The notes: generated by a model not told the origin, from the sequence alone. DNA of 64,000 nt from Rhinopithecus roxellana (GCF_007565055.1 NC_044550.1:88316174-88380173); one strand, 5' to 3'; counted from the stretch's first letter, positions 11,291-25,334 are shown. Numbers and translations: made by a program.

Positions 11291-13041
11291 AAAATTTCAC
11301 AATTTTTTCCCCCAGTACGTCATATTGAATGGTTTTAGGCTAACTAGTCAGAGTTTGTACGTGTGCTTACGAGTCAAAAGATAGATAGATACTGCCACTT
11401 TTATTCTTTTGGTATTAAATTCCCATCTTTTTCTCATCCTCCTGTGTTTCTACAGCTCCCATGGAGCTGTTCAGGAGACCAGCTGCTTAGAAAGGGATGC
11501 AGCAAAGCAGTGCCAAAATTTAGCCTACTTTGCAATGATCATTTATTCATTTATCCAACAAACACTTATTGAACATCTTCTACATCCTATCAGTGAGCTA
11601 GGCACCAAGGTAAATGTTGCCCATGGTCAGGACCTCTCCACCGTTACCACTTCCAGTGGAAATTGAAATGGTTATTTAGTTTTGCTTCCCTACCAAAGCA
11701 AGCTTCAAGAATTGGACAAAGGACTTTCTTCTCTGTTTTCTGTATGTAAATGGACTTTGTATCAAATACCACGCTTGAGATGAAGGATTGTAAGAAAAGT
11801 TAGCATAAGCCAATTTTCTATGAAGTTTATGTAAAGCTAGTCACATGGGTGGCGAGTGAGCAACCAAGCATTTGCACTAGTCAAAGGGTACACTGCTGGC
11901 CTAGAAACAGTCACAGAAAAGGAGGGCTCTGTCAAGATTGGTTCCAATCACTGAGCCCTGGGACCATAAATCTAACCCATAGCTTATCCAAAAAGTCACA
12001 TAGGCTGACTCCAGGGAACAGTACGTTACCACTGCTTGTTAATGTGCATTTGTTTGACATGAGCATAAGAAGGTTTCCCAAAGGTGAGCAAGAGTGCCCC
12101 GAGCAAATCACTGTAGGTTAGAATAGCACATGAAACGAAAAAAGCACAAATTAGAAACTTTTAGAAAAATTTATTGAGCCCTTTCTTCTCAATTTCAGTC
12201 ATTTTATGCAGTACCTTCACTGACTTTGAATATAAGAGAAATAAAATGATGTAAAAGAGACTGCATCTGATTGCCAATTATTTAAGGTAAGGTCAGAAAG
12301 AACATGAAAACTAACTTTTCTAAAAGCTGCTTCCCATCCAATCACCTCTTTTTTTTTTTAATACACATTAACTAATGATTCTCAAAGAATCTGTGTACCA
12401 TTTTATCATCATCCTTGTTTCATCTAGTTATATTAACATTAAAAATTTAAAAGCCTAAATCTTATTTAATTTTGACTACAATATCAAAGTCTGTTATATT
12501 GGACATATGTGTTTCGAATATAACCCTTTAAGAAAACTCTACCAAACATTTCTTAAATGCTTCTTCAAACCCTAAGTTCTTCCATCATTGTGGATTTCAT
12601 AGTAGTGGGGAAAGGACTAAAATACATAACTACATTTGTACTATTTCTATAACAAAACCATGAGTATTATATATTTATGTTAAATAATAAGCTCTTTAGA
12701 GATAAGGCCCTTTCAGTACTTCTGTAAACATTATATTTTTCTATTTTTAAACTACACAAAAGCATTAAAAGTTAAAGGTGGAAAAGATTGATTTAGGTCA
12801 TCTTCTTATTTCCTTACCAACATTAGATTTTTTGCTACAGTGTACTTTTAAAGTACTTCGTCTGATCCAATTCTGAATGATTCAACAGTCTGTGATGATT
12901 TCGCCACTTCCCTGACAGACCGTTGTGCCATCCAGATCTAACAGACATTATTATTGAAAACAGGTGTGTGTGTTCAGCCCAACTTCTCTTCTAGAAAATG
13001 TTGCCACTCATTTTTTTCAGATCTATATACGTACTTGATGG

Positions 13042-13112
13042 CTATATATATAAAATATATATATAGTGTGTGTATGTGCGCGTCCACGTGCACAAACACT
13101 GTGTGTGTACCT
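13042..13112. repeat. TA/TG microsatellite
   Basis: Alternating 'tatatatataaaatatatat' passes into 'gtgtgtgtatgtgcgcg'. Likely length-variable. Confidence 0.8.
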
Positions 13113-14223
13113 ACAGATGTAAAATCAGCTGTAAGTTCTCAAATAACCTAGGTTTTACTTCATTTTCCTTATCCTCCAACTATAGTAAATTATGTCTTTG
13201 TATTATTGCCTTTGTCTAGCAAGAGGTTATGTACCTCTTAATTCATGTTCTCTAGCTCTTCTCAGAATTTTGTTTATAGCCTTCCTTTTGAATTCACATT
13301 CAATATACCAAAAATAACTTGACCACAAAAACATAATCTACTCCCTTAAATTCAGTGCCATTTCGTTAGGCAGTTAATTTAGTCATCTATTGAGCATATT
13401 TATGCTTACTTTTAAGACTGCTTATCTATTTTTTAAAGCCTAATAAAGCACATCCTACATAGCTATGAATCCATAATATGGTTTTAATATACTTGTTTAG
13501 TGCATACATTAAAACAATCACTTAACTACTGCATGATTAAGCACTGTAGTGCACATCTACGTGTCTACGTAGGTAATTATCCTACAAAGAAGGCTATTTG
13601 GGGATAAATTTTGTCAGCTAAGCAATGGTGAGTGTTAGTCCTCATTATTATTGCTTGTTCAAATTCACGTCTTCTCATTCTTTAAAACAGGAATATCTTT
13701 TGCAAAACTGATCTTCTGCATCTTAAAATACTGCCAACCACCATTTTCCATAAAATGACTCTTTCCTTTCTTAGGAAAATACATCTTTTCAATGTTTACC
13801 TAACTAAAATTGTACTCAGAAAAACCCAGGTGTTCCAGCCAAATTTTTTGTTGGTGGTGGTGGGATATTTTTAGATATATTTCCTTCTTCTAAAGTTTTT
13901 TTTAAATTCCATTTTCCTTTGGTAGTGTTGGTTTTGCCTGTAGGAAAAAAGTATCTTATGAGTGATTCAGATTATGCTTGTAGCACCAACACAAGGGTGC
14001 CTCTGCTGCACTGTTCTAGTTCCCCAAAACCCATTAGAAATCTGCAGAAACCCAAAGATGTTCCATCCCTATGCACACTACCCAGACCAGCTATGTCTTC
14101 AAAAATGGGTCTATCAAGAAATTGTGTCAGTTTCTTCATATCTTCTTTTTCCTCAAAACAATATGATCAAATCACTAATTTCAGGCAATGCTTGGATGAA
14201 GGCAATAAAAAGCACTATATTTT

Positions 14224-14512
14224 GGCCAGGCATGGTGGCTCATGCCTGTAATCCCAGCACTTTGGGAGGCTGAGGTGGGCGGATCACGAGGTCAGGAGTT
14301 CGAGACGAGCCTCACCAACATGGTGAAACCCCTCTCTACTAAAGTTACAAAAAACATTAGCTGGGCATGGTGGCATGTGCCTGTAATCCCAGCTACTCGG
14401 GAGACTGAGGAGAATCATTTGAACCCGGGAACCAGAGGTTGCAGTGAGCCGAGATCGCCCCATTGCACTCAAGCCTGGGCGACAGGGTGAGACTCCATCT
14501 CAAAAAAAAAAA
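14224..14512 (+). mobile_element. Alu, full length (AluS-like)
   Basis: Starts 'ggccaggcatggtggctcat', has both arms and ends in A11 at about 14502-14512. Flanking near-duplicates (agcactatatttt at 14211-14223 and agtgctatatttt after the tail) are the target-site duplication with two changes. Confidence 0.95.
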
Positions 14513-14577
14513 AGTGCTATATTTTTATTTTATTTATATATATAATGCTGTTAATATTAATAATAAAAACATTAATA

Positions 14578-14830
14578 GCAGTTTTATATTGAGTGTTTAG
14601 TATGTGCCAGGAACTGTATACTTAATGATTCACATGTATTATTTCATTTAATCCTCATAGTAACCTTAAGACATAGGTGATACCAATAGTCTCATTTGAT
14701 AAATGAGGAAATTGAGGCACAAGAAGGCTAGTTGACCTCCCCAAGGCCCCTCAACTCTTAAATGACAGAACTCTAAGGATTCCAGTCCAGGTATCTACGG
14801 TTTTAAAGTCCATGCTTTTATCCATCCTGA
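14578..14830 (-). repeat. MIR SINE, antisense
   Basis: 'ttagtatgtgccaggaactg', 'ttatttcatttaatcctcat', 'taaatgaggaaattgaggca' and 'cagaactctaaggattccag' follow the antisense MIR consensus order over almost the full length. Confidence 0.75.
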
Positions 14831-15397
14831 TTGTATCTCTCAGGTTTAGTCTCCGAAATGATACTGCAAAAAGCAAGCGCATTTGTGTAGAATGTTAAAT
14901 GATGCTGAATTTAAAATATTAGTTATAAGGGTTTCATCAGAAATACAAAGAACTTCAGTAGGATTTCAGAGAAAAACTCATGAAGGAGATGACATTACAG
15001 TTAAATTTTAAGAGCCAGGCAGTATTAGCTAAAAACCAGGAAAGGCATGGAGGTAAGAAATCCAAAGGCATCTTTAGAGATACCATGAGTGTATTTGGCC
15101 AGTGCTTCTCTATGTGGACTATTGTTTTGTTAAACAAATGATTAATCATTAGATAAATAAATTTTTTTAAATGGAAAATACCAGATAGACATCTTGTTAG
15201 ATTCAACAGACAAAATTATTCTATCAAATTATTATCAAAGTTTCTAATTGCTTACTTTGTATTATCTCATCATGAACTGGTATGAAGTGGCATGCGTCCT
15301 TGGATCATATTTTGAGTAGCACAGTACAAGACCACATTACTGAGAGTAAGGGGAACATTAGGGCAGGTAGTCAGAGAGAAAGGTGGAGAAGAGTATT

Positions 15398-15567
15398 GTT
15401 ACCTAGGTGCAGTTATGTGCACCTACAGTCCCAGATACTCAAGAGGCTGAGGCAGGAGGATCGCTTGAGCCCAGGAGTTCAAATCGAGTCTGGGCAACAT
15501 AGCAGGACCCCATTCCCCCACTCCCCAAAAAACGCACTGTGCCTATTAAAAAAAAAAAAAAGCTAAA
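15398..15567 (+). repeat. 7SL-derived monomer (FLAM/Alu half) fragment
   Basis: 'cacctacagtcccagatact', 'caagaggctgaggcaggagg', 'atcgcttgagcccaggagtt' and 'tgggcaacatagcaggaccc' match a 7SL/FLAM-type monomer, followed by an A-rich tail ending at A13. There is no second arm. Confidence 0.75.
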
Positions 15568-18204
15568 AATGTTTTACGTGTCTGCAAGTTTCATTTTTTT
15601 TTCTCATGCAGAGCTGGAAGAAAGGTTGAAAGCAAGGGAGTAGGTCAGCAGGTGAAAACATTAAAAGAATGAAAACCAAAGGGAACACAGGCAGAACGTA
15701 CTTGACAGATAAAAACAGGGTAAAATGAGGATGTTCTTCCTAACATAGGTAGGAAATTCCCATCATCCAAATGTTATTCTCATTCAAATCTGTTAGTTAA
15801 ATTAGATAAACTTCTGTTTTTCCACCTGTTTTCCACCTCTTTAAGGGTCTAAGTGAGGGTATAATCATAAGCGTCTATGTAGGTGTGTGTGTTTCTGGTT
15901 TGGTAAGTCAGCATCTTAAGATCTGCACCATCTCTTTTCAAATGATTCGTTTTCAGTATTTAAAAACTGCATCTTTAGAAAGAAAAACACGTATCAGAGA
16001 GAAAGTATAAATATGCAATAAGACATGTAATTGGTGGAATTTAACATTCACCATAGTATTTCACTCAATGCCTAGCACATAGTAGGCACTCAATAAATGT
16101 TTGTTATTGGATGAACCCTGCTAAAAGTTGGCACCCACTTTGTATATGGCTATTTACAATGCTCCTCCAAAGCACTGTCTTATATTGGGAAGAATCAAAT
16201 AAACAAAATGATGGTGGCTTATCAAGATAATGGATTTTTTAAAATGTAGCATACACTGAATAAAGTACAAAAAAAATCAACAGGCCAAATAATGGAATGG
16301 CCTGTGCTTGTTACGTGCTTTTGGTTAGTTTCTTTCTGTGGGTTTAAATTAACTAACCGTGGATAATGAATTCTCATATCTCACAGAGGGTCTGCCATAA
16401 TGCCATGTATGTAATAGGCATTCAATAAATACATACTGGGCAGGTTGACAGAAATAACCAAAGGAAATTCTTTTCTACAATTAGTAGTTTTCTGGAAGAT
16501 TTCTTTCAATCCAAGTTACCTCATTGGATATCTCATTTGGAAAAAAGTTCCATTTACAACAATTATTTTAATTATTTCAAAAAGGGAAAAAGACAGTGAG
16601 AATTGTTATCATTATCAGCACCCCTTCAGACAGACAGATACAAAAACATATGGACTTGTTTATCAGTTAATAACTGACACTGGAAAATCCCTTCACATGA
16701 ATTTGCCTTGATGAAAACCATTGTATGGTTGCCATATTATCAATGGAACTAGAGTTGGCCCCATGTAGTCTAATGAGTGTATAAAGGGACACTAGATTGT
16801 AGAGAACGCAACCTCAGACAAATCCCACCATCCCCATGGCACTTGCTAATATAGACACAGCCTCTTACTTGGGGAGCTATACAAAGCAAAAGCCCACAGT
16901 ATTCCCCCCGCTCCACCCCCCCGCCAGCACCTGTATCACCTGGGAACTCTCACCACATAAAATAATGAATTTCATTCTTGTTCTCTGCTGCCATGACAAC
17001 AGGTGCCTGTTAAATTAGTGAGCATGCATAAGTGACTTGAAGAGCAGTTGACGAATGAAGAGAAGTGTAAAAATAGTCTGCAATGTAGAAATCTAACAAT
17101 GGGCATAGGCTCCCTCGTGCCTCTGCCTCTGTAAGGAGCATTCATTGCTCTACTCCACCTTTACTTTCGAATTCCATGTTTAAAAATAAATATCAGTGTA
17201 TCCTAATCCAGGGAAGAATCTCTAGTTTCTTCCACATTAATAAACAACAAGTAACAACACAGTATTTCTTTACGTATGAGTAAAAATATTCTAAGGTTAT
17301 TATACATTTGGATCGATTTCTATAGATGTAATGTTTAAAATCCATATACTGCATCTCTCAATAAGAACCAGAAGTCAAACATCACTATGCCACAGAAGAC
17401 TGGAGTCACCAGGCAAGCAACAATCTATTTTTGGAGAAAGAAAATTTATGTTCTATAATTTGCACAAGCAGAGATACATGAAAATAGTCTCTGTCGAAGA
17501 CACATCCATTTTCCTGTAAAGATTTAAAAAGAACACTCAGACTAAAAAAAAATATTTTTTACATTTTATGAAATTCTGATTTATAGAATGAACCGCTATT
17601 AAGCAATAAATTTAACATGGAAATGAAATAACCTTATTGTAATAAAAATTTTAATTGCTTTTCTTCAGTGAAGTAAAGCACTACTATTTGGAACTAAATC
17701 TATAAAATAGAATTAGAAATAAGTAAAACATGTTCATTTACAGCTGAAGGAATAGTATCAGTGAAAACCTTTTTTTTTTTTTTTTGCTTAACTGATGTGT
17801 ATTACTTTTATTATTAATATAGAATTTCTATCAAATTTATTTCTTCTATAATATAGATTTTTAAAGGAAAATGACAAAAATAAGTAAAGATAAGCTAAAT
17901 GACTATATTAAAACCTAGTTTTGGTTATGGTTAACAGAACCCAATGTAGCAATCAAATCTAATAGCTATTTTAACTTATATTTTTTTTAATAAAAATCAG
18001 TTCTCTTTTAAAAAATAAATTAATTTTGACAGTCTAATTATTTTCTGGTCACTGAAAATAAATTCTGCTTTTATGAATTAAACTTTTCTTAAAAATTACT
18101 TTTACATATACATATAGAATTTTCCATTCTATGTTTCTATGCTTCTTGGGTTAGAAAATAGCTATAAAATGAAGCCCTTTATATAACCTGGCTAAAATAT
18201 TTCA

Positions 18205-18400
18205 GAACACTGTTAAAGCACTTTACATTAAAAGTTCCTAATCATCAAAATAATCCAGAATGGTATGTATTTTTCCCCATATTACAATTGAAGAAAAACG
18301 TTCAGAGAGGATAGCAACCTGCCTAAGGAGATAAAACGAGTGACTCGTGTGGATTTCAAAAGACATCTGCCTGCCTACCACGATGCTTCCCCTGCTAGAA
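18205..18400 (-). repeat. MIR-like SINE, antisense
   Basis: 'ctaatcatcaaaataatcca', 'gaagaaaaacgttcagagag' and 'gatagcaacctgcctaagga' are consistent with a diverged antisense MIR. Confidence 0.4.
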
Positions 18401-18745
18401 AAGACAAAGTTCTTGCTTTCATGAAGATTACAACTTAATGCCTCTAAGTATGATTCGCTGGGTATTCTCTATAGCAACCAGCATCATACTTTATACAGTG
18501 CGGGTACTTTATAAATGATTGTTCAAAGAAATCAAAGAACGCATACCAGCTCCACTCAGCTCACCCATTGAAACAGAATTCAGATGGCTATCGACTAAAA
18601 GATCTGTTTTCCCCTACCCATCCTTTTGTGGAAATGTCAACATCTTAAAATCACAGAATCTTAGAATCACAAAATGGAATACCTTTGAAGTTATTGGATC
18701 TTATATAGACAAAAGGGAGTGTATTTCAGAAAAGATAGCCTAGAA

Positions 18746-18990
18746 CAGTGGTCCTCAAACTTTTGATTTCAGAATTCTTTCACACTCTTAAAAATTACTG
18801 AGGACCACCTAAGAGTATTCATTTGTGATTATTTACCATATCAAATGAAAAGTTAAAGCCAAGAATTTAAAAAATAAGTATGCATTAAATTCATATAAAA
18901 ATAACCTATCATATGTTAATACAAATTACATATTTTTAAGGAACTTGCTATACTTTCCAAAGAAATGAGAGAAGTGGCACTGTTCTTTCA
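18746..18990 (+). repeat. hAT-type DNA transposon fossil (Charlie-like)
   Basis: Starts 'cagtggtcctcaaacttttg' (typical hAT/MER1 terminus) and continues with 'ctcttaaaaattactgagga', 'gattatttaccatatcaaat' and 'ggaacttgctatactttcca'. The right end is not clear and the subfamily is not assigned. Confidence 0.5.
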
Positions 18991-20499
18991 AGTTAAAATG
19001 GCATTTAATGAAAAAAGCAGCTAGTTCAGCTCACAATACAAACATTATGTAAGTGGTTTCCTCAAGACAACCATTGCACTATGGGATAAGTTGATGTGCT
19101 TTACACAGTCTCATTTTGTCACACAGGATATTAAAAAGACAGAGACTTACAGGTAGAGATTTTAAAAAATTAATAGATTTTCACTGCTTCAAGAAAAATT
19201 TTAAGGAAATCTGGCATTTATTTCATGTGTTATTTTTCTTCCTGTGACTGCAGTGGCAGTAAAGGGTACAATGACCACTGGTATAGTTTGGTGCCTGCCT
19301 TTATTCATGCTAACGCATCAACAGATTTAACCACTACTGCATATATCAACACTGAAAAAAGCGAAAAAACAAAGTCTTAGTATTACTGTGAAAATAGTTT
19401 TGTCCGTATGGACTCCCGGAAAGGCACACAAAAACCATGCCCCAAACAGTTTCATTCAATTTGACCACACAACAGTAATAATTCTTGGAAGCTCCATATA
19501 ACTCTTAGTGATGCATGTCCATAAACATCATGAATATGGTTGGGAAGAGCATGAAACTAATAGAATACTTATCCTACTTTAGAACTGGTTGAAACAGCTC
19601 TCACTTAACCCTTAACCCTCTCTGAATCTACTTCTTCATTAGCCAATAATGAGTGATAAATTTTTAAAAATACATACAAAAACCATATACATTGAGGCCA
19701 ATGAGTATCTGTCTGCCGTCTCAGATGTTCCTATGAAAACACTATCCTGTTCATTTTTCCAAAACGGTTATATTTGCATCCTACCAGACTTACTCAGAGG
19801 TTCAGTGCTTTGACCTCTTGCTTTGCTCGAACATACCCATCGAGGTTGGTTTCAGACTGCCTATGGTTCAATGGCACAGGCTTAGTGAAGAGGCCAATCC
19901 TAAAAGCTAGTCCCAGCAATACATTAAACTATGTTTGAATCTCAAATGATTATTTATGAAATCACACAGGCTTCCTCAAATGTCTCATCTTTCTAGCCCA
20001 GCTATGTCTATAACTAGACTTGCCATTGAAGCATACTAACTATGCACTGATCAATTTCAACATAGTCTAAAAAAAACTCACCACAAGGGTGGAAATAAGC
20101 AAAAGAGACATAAAATTTAAAAATATATACTGCACTTTTGATTAATAATAAAATTAGAATGAATCCAGTAATGCTCAACTGGTTGTCACTTAGCAATTTG
20201 AAAATTATAAATATAACATATTTGATCAGACATTTCCTTCTTTAATTCAGACTAATTTAAGAGCAAAGACTTATGTTAACCAATTTTCTAGTCTACACGT
20301 GATGCAGATGAGGCTTTAGAACAACAACGCCAGCAATCTCTGAGCATGAATGCTAGATAGTAGATGGAAAGAATATATTAAGTTCTAGAGGCTTTCAGGT
20401 TGGAAGCAGACATGAGTAATCTATATGTTTCTTAATGGAAGAGATATGATTTGAGACAAAGATCAGTCTGAAAAGGATGTGTACGAGCACATGTTATAA

Positions 20500-20641
20500 T
20501 GACCCCTGTTCATCATAGAGGCATAGCTTATGAGCTATCGGGCCTCAATAACCAGAATGTATCAGAAAACATTCAGAAGTACATTCTGGTTATTGAGGAC
20601 AGGTATCTCATAAGGTACGCCTCTATAATGAACATGGGTCA
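20500..20641. repeat. 142-bp long hairpin (imperfect inverted repeat)
   Basis: Arms 20500-20561 and 20580-20641 are each 62 bases and are reverse complements at 54 of 62 positions, with no gaps by hand alignment, around an 18-base spacer. The inner 19 bases of each arm (cctcaataaccagaatgta on the left) match perfectly. I see no target-site duplication and do not recognise a repeat family. It lies inside the transcribed GASK1B intron, so the pre-mRNA would fold into a long stem. Confidence 0.85.
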
Positions 20642-20796
20642 GGGCGGCTAGGCTATTCTTTTTCTTAAAGTTGCCGTCATGAAAAAAATGCTTAAATTAT
20701 GTGAAGTGAGAGAATGTGGTCTTAAAAGTCAAGTCTCTACTAGAAAAATGAGGTTAATGCCCAAAAGGGAGATTCATTGGTCAGTGTCCTTGTATT

Positions 20797-21115
20797 TACT
20801 TTTCTTTTTTTCTTTTTCTTTTTCTTTTTTTTTTTTTTTTGAGATAGAGTCTCGCTCTGTTGCCCAGGCTGGAGTATAGTGGCACAATCTCGGCTCACTG
20901 TTAAGTTTCGCTTCCCGGGGTTCACGCCATTCTCCTGCCTCAGCCTCCCGAGTAGCTGGGACTACAGGCGCCAGCCACCATGCCAGGCTAATTTTTCTGT
21001 ATTTTTAGTAGAGACAGGGTTTCACTGTGTTAGCCAGGATGGTCACGATGTCCTGACCACCAGCCTTAGCCTCCCAAAGTGCTGGGATTACAAGCGTGAG
21101 CCACCGCGCCTGGCC
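20797..21115 (-). mobile_element. Alu, full length, antisense
   Basis: Pyrimidine-rich tail complement (ttttcttttt blocks, then about 22 T) followed by 'gagatagagtctcgctctgt' and ending 'gagccaccgcgcctggcc' at 21115. It has AluY/S-type features. The small open frames across it are Alu-derived. Confidence 0.95.
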
Positions 21116-21278
21116 GATGTTGTGGTTTCTTACAGCACCAAATACCACAATGAGCAGCTCCACACTGTAGAACATTCAAAGAAAGACCTATTCAATCTCC
21201 ACCACTAAAGGCAGTGGTGAAGAGACCATGAAAAAGAGTGTGGGGCACATTCAACCAGCAGTGAATAGACCAAACTAC

Positions 21279-21279
21279 A

Positions 21280-21309
<30 letters not shown>
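21279..21309. repeat. (CA)n microsatellite
   Basis: About 15 uninterrupted CA units. Confidence 0.95.
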
Positions 21310-21311
<2 letters not shown>

Positions 21312-21419
21312 CGTATGAGGAAATAGTGGCAGACAAGATTGGAAAGTCAGCAAATTAGGTCATGGGATTTATTAAAAGCATGCTATTTTTTTTCTATATA
21401 AACTGTACCCTTGGATAAC

Positions 21420-22240
21420 CACAAAGGACATAAGGTGAGATTTCTCTTTAAAGAAGTAGTCCAACTAATAAATGAAGAATTAATTATATAATTAATATCT
21501 CACGATTTTTCAATTCCCAGTGAACTGGTGGATCAATGTGAACATCAGTAGATGCTATTATCACAAAAAGGACTAACCAGATATGATGTCTTGTGATAAA
21601 AGAACACACCACTATCTACAAAGAAGACTTGAGAAAATAAATCAAATCTAAATTTGATCATCAATTCAACACAAATCTATAGGGAATATAGACAATGGAA
21701 GGGCAAAAGAAAGGCACCGCAAAAGTACAACCAGCAAAATCTAGAGTGTGAACTCTACAAAACAAATGATCTGGTTTCTTCAACAGGCTATTGAAAGGGA
21801 AAAGAGAAGATATAGAGATGAAGTCCATAGATTAGAAGACACACCAACCAATCACAAAGTGTGGGCATTATTTAAATATTGATTCAAATAAACAAACTGA
21901 AATATATAAATGAATCTTATGAAACAAAAATGTGGCCACTGATCGGATATTTAACTAAATCACTGCTCAATTTTATTTTGGGTGTGATTGTAGTAATGTG
22001 CTTATGTGTTTTATCTTCTAGTGATATACACTGAAATATTTACAGATGAAATAATATAAAGCCAATTATTTTCTTGAAATTAATGTGGATGTAGAAAGTA
22101 GATAGAGATAGAGATTTAACAAGATGGATCATGAGCTGATAATTGCTGAAGCTGAGTGACAGGCATATAGGGGTTTATTATAATATCCTGTCTGCTTTTG
22201 CATATGTTTAATTTTCCATAATAATTTTTAATGTTCTAAA
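21420..22240 (+). repeat. ancient L1 (L1M/L1ME-type) 3' portion
   Basis: The order of 'tcaacaggctattgaaaggg', 'cacaaagtgtgggcattatt', 'ttttgggtgtgattgtagta', 'gatatacactgaaatattta', 'catgagctgataattgctga' and 'ttgcatatgtttaattttcc' matches the 3' end of an old L1. The left limit is uncertain. Confidence 0.6.
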
Positions 22241-24399
22241 GAATTTAAACTTTATTTTCCAATCAAATGGAAGTCTTTAGAGATTTTATTTTGCAAGTGG
22301 CAATATGATTAAAAGGGAAATGGAAAGATAAATTCAGCAATGATTTGCACATTAATTGGCAGTTGGGGAAGACTAAAGACCAGGAGATTAGTTAAGAGTC
22401 TCTTACAGCAACTTGATCTACATTGACAAAAGTCTGATTGAGGTAACATTAATAGAAACGAAAAGGAAAAAGTGACAGGAATGATTTTGAGGAACATAAA
22501 AGTTCACTACTACTTGAATATGAAACACTAAGCAGAGAAAGATTAAAAGATGACACAAAAATCTCAAACCTGGCATGTTTTTAAAATAGTAATGTCATGA
22601 ATAAAAACAGGCCAGTCAAGTTGACAAATTGTTAGGTGATGAGGTAACCAATTTTACTTCTGGACATCAAGTTTGAGAGGAAGAAGTGACCACTTGCTAT
22701 TAAAGTAAATTATTGTTTAGCTACACATGCATTAAAAAAAATCCTTTGTGCTGTCTCCTGAAATGTGATGATGTGTTTAAAAATACAGTGTCATAAATTA
22801 AACTTAGCATAATAAAATAATTGAATAAAATAAAAATATAAGTCAAACTTCCTTGTTACTAATATTAAAATAGCCCAAACCCTTCTTTGATAAAATTCTA
22901 CATTTTTTGTCATGTTTTACCATTAGTTTACACTATTTCGCTGCAAAAAATATTCATGTTCCTTGATATCATAAGTAGATCTGTATATGTACATATTTTA
23001 CATCATTTTCCCTGTCTCCATACATCTAAACATATGAAACAGTGAACACATCATAGGTACCCAATAAATACCAAGTTTTCTGCCCAATATGCTCATTTAT
23101 TGCAAGCAGTACTCAGAAGAATAAAATTGTAATTTTGCCAGATAATTTGGAAAGTCTTCTGAAGCTTCCTTAAGTAAGATAACATCATTATTTTATTAAA
23201 TAGTATCATTAATTATCTTAAGTAACATCATCAATACTGAAATAATTTATCCTAGTGACAAACTATGGAAATATATATAGTAGAAATTGTGTCTAAGTCA
23301 GACTTTTGAATTTCATTTATGACAAACTTAGTTGTACACAATTAAAAGTCTACAATAATCACAATACTGTTCAGTGCTTAGCATGTCCATACCTGAAAGT
23401 TTGGAATTTGTCATTTTTAATGCCTAGCATCATACATTCCCATATCCTTTACCTTAGTAAGTGATTTCTTGTGACTAAGTGAACCAGTCTAATTACCTCT
23501 ATAAAAAAAAATTGGGAAGATGCCTCAAAAACAATAAAAAGCAGAAATATAATGTTCTCTCCACTCTCTGATCCTTGACAATTTTTGCTCCCTAGGTCCG
23601 CCAATTCAGCATGCTACCCAATACTGACAACTAATCCCAGACTTTCTTTGCTACTTGAAGCCAAGACGACATTCAACTACATCATCTCTCATTGTTTACT
23701 AGAAAACTAATGCGAAACTGTTTCATTCGTTTGCTTGAACTTACCAATACATACATGGCTAGAGGTCATTTAGTTTGGCAGTATTCTGATTCAGCAAAAC
23801 AATAAAACCAACTCAAACTATTTGAAATCCCAATGTCCAGGACCCTGGAGCACCATGTCTCTTGCTGTTATAGCACCTGCCTGTGAGTGTGTTTCCTCAC
23901 TCGCCTCTGAAAGCTGGCAGCAAGACCCTTGTCCATCAAGCAGGAGAAAAATCCTCATCATCTATCAAGAGGGCCATAGTTGGAATCTTTCTTTCTTATG
24001 CACATAGACTGTTCCTGCAGAAACAGATCTTTCCGTGAACAGTAATAAGTTCCCTCTTGTTTAAACAATGATTGGTTGGAATTGTTATTCTTACTTTTTT
24101 CACACCATTAAGTGGGAAAAAAAAAAATAACGCACAGAATCAAAAACAGGAGAAGGTAGGACAAAGATGAACACCTCTTAACCTAATTCATTAGAGTCAG
24201 GAAGTAATTCTTTAGAAGTCAGGTAAGAATTAGGAGGACAGAGGTAAATTGAAAGAGACAAATCTAGGAGGCAAGGCATCCCAACTCATATTATTGTTAT
24301 CTGTTGAATTTATGAATATAAGTTTACTGTAGCCATCTGAGAGAAAAACACCTTTAGGGAACAGGGTATTTCCGTAAGCACCATTTCTCCCACTTAATG

Positions 24400-24700
24400 A
24401 ACTTTTGCATACCCTTTGCTAAAATTCCTCTCTCTTATAAACTCTCCTCCCATCTCTTGTACTCACCTAATTTCTGCAGGTTTTTCCATTTCTAGATTAC
24501 ACGTCACATTTTCTATCTACACTCTTGAAATTTCTTTTTATAAAATATTACTCTTAATTATGGCATCTGCTATATTCTTCTGTGATTATCTGTCTCTTCT
24601 ACTAGACTGTATAACTCCTGAGGGCTGGGAAATGGACCCATTCATCTTTTATTACCAGCACTAAACCTACTCAGTGTCTGGAGCAGACAAGAGCTCAGAA
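24400..24700 (+). repeat. L2-like LINE 3' end
   Basis: 'actagactgtataactcctg', 'agggctgggaaatggaccca' and 'ttaccagcactaaacctact' follow the L2 3' end ('agactgtaagctccttgagg'-type) order, preceded by C/T-rich sequence. Confidence 0.45.
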
Positions 24701-25334
24701 AAGTCTATTACAATCAAGTGAAAAGAAATATATGCAGCCTTTTAATTTGATGGTAGAAAAAAATATCTCCCAAGACATATCTTTGTTGGTCCTCCTTTGT
24801 GCTAACACCCATTAATTTATCATTAAATAAATAGTTATTCTTAGAAAATGCAAGTATATGAAGAACTCTATCAAACAGTGAAAATTTTTACTTGTTTGAT
24901 TCTTTTAGTTTCTGAACTTCAATTCTCTTCCTTTAACAAAGCTAAATATACATGTATTGTGAGAATACTTTATATCTTTCATGTTTAACATTTTTAATCT
25001 GACACTTTGGACTTAATATTTTAATATAACTAAGTACTTTTTTTTCTTTTTTCAATAAACCATGCCCTGAGTAAGTGTGACATTTCCAGACACTCTGCTG
25101 CTAATAGAATTGTTACAAAGTTGAAAAAGACAGGGACTTGCCCTTGAGAAATTCACAGTTTGTCAAGACAGACTAGTCAAAAATAATTAAAACTTAATAG
25201 GCGAAGCCCTATATGTATGAAAGTCCAAATGAAATTATTTGGGAATGGCTTATAATTTAATAAATAAAAATAATGATAAAATAGTTTATTTAATTCTTAC
25301 TTATTTCTACTCTTATTTCTGGATGATCAGTTGC

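Noticed and set aside
13557..13577. Short palindromic 'ctacgtgtctacgtag' sequence
   Set aside because: Too short to distinguish from chance.
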